Of a stretch of 15,032 nucleotides of DNA, positions 7,293-13,327 are shown piece by piece; positions within the stretch are counted from its first letter, which is position 1; each line of letters begins with the position of its first letter. Origin of the DNA: Clostridia bacterium (GTDB lineage Bacteria > Bacillota > Clostridia > Oscillospirales > Acutalibacteraceae); assembly GCA_900767015.1 (NCBI GenBank), contig CAAFXQ010000250.1, positions 1-15,032 of the forward strand, written 5' to 3'. A model generated the notes under the pieces. That model worked only from the letters and a program-made list of their open reading frames with translations. It was not told the origin of the DNA and searched no databases. A program made the translations under genes and the position numbers.

Positions 7293-8925
7293 AGTGAACT
7301 TAAAAAAGAACGATGAAATTGAACTTTCGATAACCGCTCTCTCTTCCGAGGGGAGCGGTATCGGTCATTATAAGGGCATGGCGGTGTTCGTGGATTCTGC
7401 GGCGGTCGGCGACACCCTGAAGGTTCACATCATCAAAGTAAAAAGCAGCTATGCAGTCGGAAAAATCGTAAAAATCATCAAGCCGTCAAAGCACCGCATA
7501 CCGCCCGACTGCCCGGTATATGACCGCTGCGGCGGCTGTTCCTACCGTCACATCAGCTATGAGCAGGAGCTTACCGTCAAGCGTCAGCGTGTTGAGGACG
7601 CCTTGAGAAGAATCGGCGGACTGAACATCAGCGTCGACGAAATCATCAGTCAGGAGAACACGGACTGCTACCGCAACAAGGCGCAGTACCCGATCGGCTT
7701 TGACGCCGACGGAAAGACGGTAATCGGCTTTTACGCAAGAAAAAGTCACCGTATCATCGACAGCCGCAATTGCGCCCTCCAACCGCCGGAGTTTGAAGCG
7801 ATACTGAACGTGATTGCAAAGTGGGCGGCCGAAAACGGTGTAAGCTTTTATGACGAGGAAAAGCACCAAGGGCTTTTGCGGCACATTTACTTAAGAAAAG
7901 GCAGGGTCACCGGACAGACCATGGTCTGCCTTGTGATAAACGGTGACAGTGTACCGAAAGCGGACAAGCTGATTCATACGCTTGCTGAAACGGATAAAAC
8001 CGTATGCTCTGTTGTGCTCAACATCAACCGCAATAAGACAAACGTCATTTTAGGCGAAACGTGCAAAACGCTCTTCGGAAGCGACTTTATTGAGGACGAG
8101 CTTTGCGGACTGCGTTTTCGCATCTCCCCTCTTTCCTTTTATCAGGTGAATCCCGCAGGAGCTGAGCTGCTGTACAAAAAAGCAGCGGAAATGGCGAAGC
8201 TGAAAAAGACAGATGTTCTCCTTGACCTTTACTGCGGAGCCGGTACAATCGGGCTTTCCATGGCGGACAAGGTCAAAAAGGTCATCGGCGCCGAAATCAT
8301 TGAACCGGCCATCGAGAATGCAAAAGAAAACGCAAGGCTGAACGGAATCGAAAACGCCGAGTTTTTCTGTTCGGACGCCGCCGAAATCAGCGCAAGGCTT
8401 CTTGAAAAAGGCTTTCAGCCGACCGTCATTGTACTTGACCCGCCGAGAAAGGGTTGCAGCCGTGAGATGGTTGAGACGGCGGTGAAGCTTAGCCCCAAAC
8501 GGATTGTGTACGTCTCCTGCGACCCGGCAACGCTTGCAAGAGACTGCAAGCTCTTCGGCGAACTCGGGTACGAAGCGAAAAAGGCCGTCGCAGTCGATAT
8601 GTTTCCAAGGACAGTGCATGTGGAGACGGTTGTTCAGTTGGTTAGAAAAACACCCGACACACATATCGACTTCGAAATCAGTCTTGATGAGTTTGATTTA
8701 ACTGCTTCAGAGGCAAAAGCAACTTATCAGGAGATAAAGGATTATGTGTTTGATAAGTTTGGTTTGAAAGTGTCTTCACTCTATATTTCACAGGTCAAAA
8801 CCAAATGCGGTATCATTGAACGTGAAAACTACAATAAAGGTGAAGGCAAGAGCAGAGTGCCCCACTGTCCTCCCGAAAAGGAAAAAGCTATAATCAGCGC
8901 ACTCAAGCATTTCAAAATGATATAA
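7282..8925 (+). CDS. rlmD: 23S rRNA (uracil-C5)-methyltransferase RlmD with fused C-terminal tail
   Basis: A 547-residue RlmD/RumA-type enzyme of the TrmA family, which uses SAM to methylate C5 of a uracil in 23S rRNA (U1939 in E. coli; related clostridial enzymes may modify other uracils). An N-terminal TRAM domain covers about residues 1-60. Four iron-sulphur cysteines fit the family pattern: C77, C83, C86 and C164. The SAM site includes LLDLYCGAGTIGLSMA, followed by LDPPRKGC and catalytic C413 in YVSCDPATLARDC. The ordinary enzyme ends near residue 454 (VETVVQLVRK). A further 92 residues follow (from about 456), encoded by AT-rich DNA, containing TYQEIKDYVFDKFGLKVSSL and ending in EKEKAIISALKHFKMI. 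From memory, similar tails occur on annotated RlmD proteins of gut Clostridia. I take the ATG at 7282; a TTG at 7270 is too close to the AAGGG at 7263. Confidence 0.9.
   Translation: MKDKVNLKKNDEIELSITALSSEGSGIGHYKGMAVFVDSAAVGDTLKVHIIKVKSSYAVGKIVKIIKPSKHRIPPDCPVYDRCGGCSYRHISYEQELTVKRQRVEDALRRIGGLNISVDEIISQENTDCYRNKAQYPIGFDADGKTVIGFYARKSHRIIDSRNCALQPPEFEAILNVIAKWAAENGVSFYDEEKHQGLLRHIYLRKGRVTGQTMVCLVINGDSVPKADKLIHTLAETDKTVCSVVLNINRNKTNVILGETCKTLFGSDFIEDELCGLRFRISPLSFYQVNPAGAELLYKKAAEMAKLKKTDVLLDLYCGAGTIGLSMADKVKKVIGAEIIEPAIENAKENARLNGIENAEFFCSDAAEISARLLEKGFQPTVIVLDPPRKGCSREMVETAVKLSPKRIVYVSCDPATLARDCKLFGELGYEAKKAVAVDMFPRTVHVETVVQLVRKTPDTHIDFEISLDEFDLTASEAKATYQEIKDYVFDKFGLKVSSLYISQVKTKCGIIERENYNKGEGKSRVPHCPPEKEKAIISALKHFKMI
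8611..8645. other. Probable mobile-element junction inside rlmD
   Basis: The codons for HVETVV (about 8617-8634) are followed by an abrupt composition change. Hand counts give 100 G+C in 180 bases for 8461-8640 and 65 in 180 for 8641-8820. The 3' end of rum/rumA/rlmD is a known insertion target of streptococcal conjugative elements and prophages (as I recall, phage m46.1 and ICESp1108). I infer an attL-like junction here with the reading frame kept open by the element. The exact core site cannot be fixed from one end. Confidence 0.5.
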
Positions 8926-8926
8926 T
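8918..8926 (+). promoter_or_regulatory. Possible extended -10 promoter at the end of rlmD
   Basis: TGATATAAT is a perfect extended -10 (TGnTATAAT) overlapping the rlmD stop codon. No good -35 is seen about 17 bases upstream. Transcription would start near 8933, so the transcript would contain the whole following hairpin and reach the 84-residue gene. Confidence 0.4.
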
Positions 8927-8939
8927 CCGCATATTCGAC
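8924..8939 (+). repeat. Repeated leader motif, copy 1 (AATCCGCATATTCGAC)
   Basis: This 16-base sequence recurs at 9276-9291 with two substitutions. Each copy is followed within a few bases by the 5' arm (CCTCC) of a hairpin that covers the next gene's ribosome binding site. Its role is unknown; it may belong to the promoter or initiation region, or be a protein-binding site. Confidence 0.6.
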
Positions 8940-8947
8940 AAAAAAGT

Positions 8948-8987
8948 ATCCTCCTTGTAAAACGTGTTACCAAATTACAAGGAGGAT
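8948..8987 (+). promoter_or_regulatory. Hairpin sequestering the ribosome binding site of the 84-residue gene
   Basis: A perfect 13-base inverted repeat: ATCCTCCTTGTAA (8948-8960) against TTACAAGGAGGAT (8975-8987), with a 14-base loop. The 3' arm contains AGGAGG (8980-8985), six bases before the ATG at 8992, so folding would hide the whole site. A run of five T (8987-8991) follows, so the same element could also act as an intrinsic terminator for transcripts arriving from rlmD. Confidence 0.75.
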
Positions 8988-8991
8988 TTTT

Positions 8992-9246
8992 ATGCAGTCA
9001 TTTAATGAAACGACACTATCAGATATTCAAAAGGAATATTTTGAAGCAATGTCTGAAGGGCAAAGAGAATTGATTCGTAAAGGAGCACCCGTTGCATTTG
9101 TTTCACTTGAAACAGGCGAAGAGATTTGCTCATTTAATACGAATAATTACGAACCGCCAGAAGGCGCTCTTGAAATGCTCGCAAGAGTAATTCTGCCTGA
9201 TATTATCAAGTATTACGAAAATAAACAGGCTGATTCTGCGGAGTGA
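8992..9246 (+). CDS. Hypothetical 84-residue protein
   Basis: A small soluble protein of unknown function with no signal peptide or membrane segment. The N-terminal half looks helical (SDIQKEYFEAMSEGQRELIR); the middle has VAFVSLETGEEICSF, probably a beta strand pair; the end is helical and acidic. The start is well fixed by AGGAGG six bases upstream. I do not recognise a named family. It is the first gene after the presumed element junction in rlmD, and its AT-rich base use matches the genes to its right rather than the backbone. Its leader is duplicated in front of the next gene, so the two probably share control. Confidence 0.75.
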   Translation: MQSFNETTLSDIQKEYFEAMSEGQRELIRKGAPVAFVSLETGEEICSFNTNNYEPPEGALEMLARVILPDIIKYYENKQADSAE

Positions 9247-9275
9247 TAGTATTTCGGTAGCCGCTACCAAAATTA

Positions 9276-9291
9276 AATCCGTACATTCGAC
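9276..9291 (+). repeat. Repeated leader motif, copy 2 (AATCCGTACATTCGAC)
   Basis: It matches copy 1 at 8924-8939 in 14 of 16 positions and again precedes a hairpin with CCTCC in its 5' arm. The spacing to CCTCC is shorter (3 bases rather than 11). Confidence 0.6.
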
Positions 9292-9292
9292 T

Positions 9293-9339
9293 AACCTCCC
9301 GTTATAAGGTAAAATGTAATTACCAAGTAACAGGAGGTT
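9293..9339 (+). promoter_or_regulatory. Hairpin sequestering the ribosome binding site of the 51-residue gene
   Basis: AACCTCCCGTTA (9293-9304) pairs with TAACAGGAGGTT (9328-9339) over 12 bases with one C-A mismatch, enclosing 23 bases. The 3' arm holds AGGAGG (9332-9337), eight bases before the ATG at 9346, and five T follow (9338-9342). As in the first hairpin, TTACCAA lies one base before the 3' arm, so the two leaders are homologous and not merely similar folds. Confidence 0.68.
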
Positions 9340-9345
9340 TTTGTT

Positions 9346-9501
9346 ATGGAAAGAAAGACTAAAATTAAGTTTACGGATTTTGAGTGCAACTTACTTATCA
9401 ATGGCATGAATGAGTTTCGCAATATGCTCTTGGCTGAAAATTTGCCCACCGAGGATGTTGATGAGCTATTGCTGAAAATCATTGATAAGAGTGAGCATTG
9501 A
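9346..9501 (+). CDS. Hypothetical 51-residue protein
   Basis: A very small acidic protein that begins MERKTKIKFTDFECNLLING and ends LLLKIIDKSEH. It is probably mostly helical, without membrane segment or signal peptide. It has a strong ribosome binding site (AGGAGG, eight bases upstream) inside the second leader hairpin, which argues that it is a real gene despite its size. It precedes the DUF6809-like gene by 13 bases. Small proteins of this general look are common among mobile-element cargo of gut Clostridia as far as I recall, but I cannot name a family. Confidence 0.65.
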   Translation: MERKTKIKFTDFECNLLINGMNEFRNMLLAENLPTEDVDELLLKIIDKSEH

Positions 9502-9514
9502 AAGTGGTGATATT

Positions 9515-9793
9515 ATGGCTAATATCATTGAAGAATTTTATTATGGAAACATTGAGCCACAAGAAGTTAATTCAGAATTAACATCGAAGCTCAAAAAGAA
9601 ATTGAGCAAGCTCGCAGAGAAAGAAGAACAGTTCACCGCAAGACTGAACGGTGAAGATAAGGAACTGTTTCAAAACTATGTAAGTTCATATATTGAATTT
9701 TCAACAACAAGTAATGCTGACAGCTTTATATCGGGCTTCAGACTCGGAGCAAGATTCGCATACGACACTTTTATTACAAATCAGAAAGGATGA
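9515..9793 (+). CDS. DUF6809-like small protein
   Basis: A 92-residue soluble protein of unknown biochemical function. Its opening (MANIIEEFYYGNIEPQE), its charged helical middle (LKKKLSKLAEKEEQF) and its C-terminal FISGFRLGARFAYDTF match my memory of the DUF6809 family, which is common on mobile elements of Clostridia and often sits beside TnpV. The middle, about residues 22-55, could form a coiled coil. I use the ATG at 9515; the open frame reaches back to a TTG at 9482, but that would overlap the 51-residue gene. The ribosome binding site is weak (GGTGA), suggesting translation coupled to the gene before it. TnpV starts five bases after its stop. Confidence 0.75.
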   Translation: MANIIEEFYYGNIEPQEVNSELTSKLKKKLSKLAEKEEQFTARLNGEDKELFQNYVSSYIEFSTTSNADSFISGFRLGARFAYDTFITNQKG

Positions 9794-9798
9794 CAATT

Positions 9799-10155
9799 AT
9801 GGCAAACATTACTTACAGACAGGTCGCAGATTATATGATACCTAACCTCGCTCTGCCACCCGAGGAAACAGCAATCCGTCTCGGTAAATGGGGTATGTTA
9901 CATAAAGATTACCTTCTTAAACATAAGAAAGCGTTATTTATAACCTTACTCACAGAAGGCAAACTTTACCAGCACTGTGCAGAGATTGAAAATCAGGCAA
10001 GAGCAATGTTTAATATGCTTGTTGAACAGATGAAAGAAACTGAAGGCGTTACCGAGCAACTAAAAGAAGAAAATCAGTTGGAATGGGTGCGCCGTATGCA
10101 GAATATTGAGGCGAGAATCAGAGAACTGATATGTGAGGAGCTGATATATGCATGA
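9799..10155 (+). CDS. tnpV: TnpV-family transposon protein
   Basis: A 118-residue protein resembling TnpV, first described as an accessory gene of clostridial mobilisable transposons such as Tn4451/Tn4453; its function is not known. Recognisable features are ITYRQVADYMIPNL at the start, a central LLKHKKALFITLLTEGKLYQ and the conserved end EWVRRMQNIEARIRELICEEL. Length is normal for the family. I choose the ATG at 9799, eight bases after AAGGA; an upstream in-frame ATG at 9790 overlaps that site. It lies in a tight string of small genes and its stop overlaps the next start as ATGA. Its presence marks the region as mobile-element derived, though no recombinase is in view. Confidence 0.85.
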   Translation: MANITYRQVADYMIPNLALPPEETAIRLGKWGMLHKDYLLKHKKALFITLLTEGKLYQHCAEIENQARAMFNMLVEQMKETEGVTEQLKEENQLEWVRRMQNIEARIRELICEELIYA

Positions 10156-10313
10156 CAGTGAAATATAAAATTGAAGTGCCAAATGAATTGTCGGCTGATT
10201 TTTGGAAGACACTAACCGAGAATTTCAATATTGTACTTACAAAAAGACAACACAGTATTGATGGTGGAAGAATAAATATTGATGTAAAAGTAATCAATAT
10301 CAAAATGAAATAG
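10152..10313 (+). CDS. Hypothetical 53-residue protein
   Basis: A very small protein beginning MTVKYKIEVPNELSADFWKT and ending INIKMK, with several short probable beta strands near the C-terminus. No family recognised. The ATG overlaps the tnpV stop (ATGA), and GAGGAG at 10135-10140 lies 11 bases upstream, so coupled translation is likely. A competing ATG at 10148 opens only six codons. The base use matches its neighbours. A terminator-like hairpin follows nine bases after the stop, as expected at the end of an operon. Confidence 0.6.
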   Translation: MTVKYKIEVPNELSADFWKTLTENFNIVLTKRQHSIDGGRINIDVKVINIKMK

Positions 10314-10321
10314 TGAATAAA

Positions 10322-10352
10322 TTAAGGACTGTCTTTGTGTGGCAGTCTTTAA
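10322..10352 (+). terminator. Terminator-like hairpin ending the small-gene operon
   Basis: TTAAGGACTG (10322-10331) pairs with CAGTCTTTAA (10343-10352), ten pairs including one G-U, with an 11-base loop. The 3' arm itself contains TTT and is followed by a weak TTGTT tract, so efficiency may be moderate. It separates the small genes from the restriction operon. The following 10353-10437 is AT-rich and I see no gene or clear site in it. Confidence 0.6.
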
Positions 10353-10437
10353 TTGTTGCTATTAGACTTCTGTTTTTACATGGTGTCCCAATAATGTCTC
10401 TTTACTTTTCTTGTTCACTCAAAAAATCAGAAATCCA

Positions 10438-10466
10438 TTGAATTACAAGGAAAAATAATATATAAT
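10438..10466 (+). promoter_or_regulatory. Sigma-A promoter of the hsd operon
   Basis: TTGAAT (10438-10443) and TATAAT (10461-10466) are separated by exactly 17 bases. This is a near-consensus housekeeping promoter with a perfect -10 in AT-rich DNA. Transcription should start near 10473, about 80 bases before hsdR, and probably drives hsdR, hsdM and hsdS together. Confidence 0.75.
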
Positions 10467-10500
10467 TAAAAATAGATTTTTATACTCTAAAAGCAAAAGT

Positions 10501-10525
10501 ATCCTCAATAATGCGGTTTGAGGAT
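10501..10525 (+). promoter_or_regulatory. Leader hairpin upstream of hsdR
   Basis: ATCCTCAA (10501-10508) pairs perfectly with TTGAGGAT (10518-10525) around a nine-base loop, within the predicted hsdR leader. The 12 bases AAAAGTATCCTC at 10495-10506 also occur at 8942-8953, in and before the 5' arm of the first leader hairpin. Here the paired GAGG is not the ribosome binding site, which is AAGGAAGTGAG at 10537-10547. Confidence 0.5.
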
Positions 10526-10553
10526 TACAGAAAGGCAAGGAAGTGAGAGCAGT

Positions 10554-13316
10554 ATGGCATATCAGAGTGAAGCTCAGTTGGAAGAACAGTTGATTGAACA
10601 ACTTAATAGTCAGAATTATTCATCGGTAGAAATACCGGATTATGATGCTTTGGTTGATAATTTTAAGGTTCAGTTTGAAAAATTTAATTCGTCTAAACTT
10701 GGTTCACCTTTAACAGATAAAGAATGGGAACGAGTATTTAATATAATGCTCGGTAAATCTGTTTATCAGAGTGCTAAGATTTTAAGGGATAAATTTGTCT
10801 TGGAACGAGAAGACGGTACCAAGGTTTATTTGTCGTTCTTTGATAACGACCACACTAAAAACATCTTTCAGGTAACACATCAGACAACGGTGGTTGGTAA
10901 ATATGTAAATCGTTACGATGTTACCTTGCTTGTAAATGGCTTGCCACTTATTCAGATTGAATTGAAACGCCGTGGTGTAGATATAAGAGAAGCGGTCAAT
11001 CAGGTAATGCGTTATAAAAAGCATTCCTATAACGGTTTATATCACTTTATTCAGCTTTTTGTTGTATCTAATGGTGTTGATACTAAATACTTTGCAAACT
11101 CTGACAGAGACTTGCTTTATAGCCTCGCTTTTTTCTGGACCGATTTCAATAATATCCGCATCACAAACCTTAAGGAATTTTCAATATCATTCCTTGCTCG
11201 TGACCATGTTATAAAAATGCTCACAAGATTTACTATAATTAATGATACTGACAAAATTCTCATGGTAATGAGACCTTATCAGGTTTATGCTGTTGAGGCT
11301 CTTGTTCGTCAGGCAACACTTACAAATCGAAACGCTTATATATGGCATACAACAGGTGCAGGTAAAACACTAACTTCATTTAAAACAGCACAGATTCTCG
11401 CATCTAATCCTAATATCAAAAAGGTTGTATTCCTCGTTGACAGAAAAGACCTCGACTCACAGACAACTGAAGAATTCAATAAATTTGAAGATGGCTCTGT
11501 TGATGCAACTGACCGTACCGATATTCTTGTAAAACAGATGCAGGATAAGAACAGACAGCTTATTATTACAACTATTCAGAAAATGGCTAATGCTGTGAAA
11601 AATGTAAGATATTCAAAAGTTATGAGTGCTTACAGTAACGAAAAGGTTGTATTTATTATCGACGAGTGTCATCGTTCACAGTTCGGAGAAATGCACAAAG
11701 ATATTGTACGCCATTTCAAAAATGCGCAGTTCTTCGGTTTTACGGGTACACCCCGTTTTGAAGTAAACGGCAAAACAGAGGGCAAAATTACACAGACTAC
11801 GGAAAAACTCTTTGGAGAATGTTTACATAGCTATCTTATCAAAGATGCAATTTTTGATAACAATGTTCTCGGATTTCACATTGAATACAACAAAACTATT
11901 GAAGGCGATTTTGATTTTGATGACCCTACAATGGCGGATGATATTGATACAGATGAATTATATATGTCTGATGAAAGAATGTCGCTCATTGCAAATCACA
12001 TAGTTCAGAATCACAAGTCAAAAACAAGAGACAGACAGTATACTGCTATTTTTGCTGTATCCTCAATTAATCAGCTTGTAAAGTATTATGATATTTTCAA
12101 GAAGATAAAGCATGACCTTAATATCAGCGGTATTTTCTCTTACGGACAGAATGAAGATGCTGAAGGCAAAGACGAACACAGTCGTGATTCACTTGAACGC
12201 ATTATCTCTGATTATAATGAAAATTTCAGCACTAATTTTTCAACAGATACATTCTCTGCTTATCACAAAGATATTTCAGACCGTGTTAAAGGTAAGAAAA
12301 CAAAACCGTTGGATATTCTCATTGTTGTCAATATGTTCCTCACCGGTTTTGACAGCAAAACACTTTCTGTTCTCTATGTCGATAAAGAATTGAAATATCA
12401 CGATTTGCTTCAGGCATATTCAAGAACCAATCGTGTTGAAAAAGAAACAAAGCCTTTTGGTATTATTATCTGCTATCGTAATCTTAAAAAGAATACTGAT
12501 GACGCACTTGCACTTTTTTCAAAGAATAACTCGGAAGGTGTTATCGTACCCGGTTATGAGTTCTTTGTTGAAAAGTTTAATGAAATGGCAATCAAGCTTA
12601 AAGAAATCGCTCTTTTCCCCGAAGTTGTTGATACAATGCAGGATGAAGAAGAACAGAAGAAGTTTGTTATTGCATTCCGTGAGCTTACAAAGTACTTACA
12701 GTCACTCAAAACATTTATTGAATTCAGTTTTGATAAAGAAGCTCTTATTATGACAGAACAGGAATATATGGACTATAAGAGCAAATATCTTATGCTTTAT
12801 GCAGGACAGAAGAATGCTCGTCAGGTTGTTTCTGTTCTTGATGATGTCGATTTCTGCATTGAGCTTATGGAAAGTGACCGTATCAATGTAGCTTATATTA
12901 TGAATCTTCTTCGAAACATTCACTTTGATGACCCGAAACAGAAAGATCATGATATTAAGCATATTGAAGAAGAACTTAAGAGAACTGATAATCCGCAGTT
13001 GCTTCGCAAGGTGGATATTTTACAAGCTTTTTTAAATCAGGTTGTTCGTGGTCTTGGCAGTGTTGATGAAGTTGATGCAGCCTATAATGACTTTGAAAAT
13101 GAAGAAAAGCGTAAGGAAATTGAAACCTTTGCCTCAAATGAAGAAATTGAGCCGAAACTTCTGACTGAATTTATATCAGAATATGAATTCTCGGGCACTA
13201 TGGATACAGGAAACATCCGTGACAGAATTGAAAAGCCGTTACCGCTTCTGAAGAAAAAGAAGTTAGTTGAAAGAATTGTTGATTTCATCTTGTCACATGT
13301 TGAAAAATATCAGTAA
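10554..13316 (+). CDS. hsdR: Type I restriction enzyme, R subunit
   Basis: A 920-residue motor and nuclease subunit of a type I restriction-modification complex; it translocates and cuts DNA lacking the host methylation pattern. The N-terminal PD-(D/E)xK nuclease shows D122 (RYDVTLLVNG) and E136-x-K138 (QIELKRRG). The superfamily 2 motor has a Walker A motif with K271 (TTGAGKT), Walker B D370-E371-C372-H373 (IIDECHRSQFG) and motif III (GFTGTPRF). The C-terminal third is helical and probably binds the methylase core. The N-terminal half resembles EcoR124I HsdR, suggesting the type IC family. The ATG at 10554 has AAGGAAGTGAG just upstream; an in-frame TTG at 10518 would start inside the leader hairpin. 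All key motifs are intact. The stop overlaps the hsdM ribosome binding site. Confidence 0.97.
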   Translation: MAYQSEAQLEEQLIEQLNSQNYSSVEIPDYDALVDNFKVQFEKFNSSKLGSPLTDKEWERVFNIMLGKSVYQSAKILRDKFVLEREDGTKVYLSFFDNDHTKNIFQVTHQTTVVGKYVNRYDVTLLVNGLPLIQIELKRRGVDIREAVNQVMRYKKHSYNGLYHFIQLFVVSNGVDTKYFANSDRDLLYSLAFFWTDFNNIRITNLKEFSISFLARDHVIKMLTRFTIINDTDKILMVMRPYQVYAVEALVRQATLTNRNAYIWHTTGAGKTLTSFKTAQILASNPNIKKVVFLVDRKDLDSQTTEEFNKFEDGSVDATDRTDILVKQMQDKNRQLIITTIQKMANAVKNVRYSKVMSAYSNEKVVFIIDECHRSQFGEMHKDIVRHFKNAQFFGFTGTPRFEVNGKTEGKITQTTEKLFGECLHSYLIKDAIFDNNVLGFHIEYNKTIEGDFDFDDPTMADDIDTDELYMSDERMSLIANHIVQNHKSKTRDRQYTAIFAVSSINQLVKYYDIFKKIKHDLNISGIFSYGQNEDAEGKDEHSRDSLERIISDYNENFSTNFSTDTFSAYHKDISDRVKGKKTKPLDILIVVNMFLTGFDSKTLSVLYVDKELKYHDLLQAYSRTNRVEKETKPFGIIICYRNLKKNTDDALALFSKNNSEGVIVPGYEFFVEKFNEMAIKLKEIALFPEVVDTMQDEEEQKKFVIAFRELTKYLQSLKTFIEFSFDKEALIMTEQEYMDYKSKYLMLYAGQKNARQVVSVLDDVDFCIELMESDRINVAYIMNLLRNIHFDDPKQKDHDIKHIEEELKRTDNPQLLRKVDILQAFLNQVVRGLGSVDEVDAAYNDFENEEKRKEIETFASNEEIEPKLLTEFISEYEFSGTMDTGNIRDRIEKPLPLLKKKKLVERIVDFILSHVEKYQ

Positions 13317-13327
13317 GGAGTACAATT

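Noticed and set aside
9256..9268. Terminator after the 84-residue gene (GGTAG-CCG-CTACC)
   Set aside because: Only five pairs with a three-base loop, and no T run follows on either strand.
10353..10437. Remnant of an insertion sequence or attachment site between the small genes and the hsd promoter
   Set aside because: I found no terminal inverted repeats, target duplication or coding fragment; it looks like plain AT-rich spacer.
10518..10553. TTG start giving HsdR 12 extra residues
   Set aside because: It lies in the 3' arm of a hairpin with no ribosome binding site; the ATG at 10554 follows a strong one.
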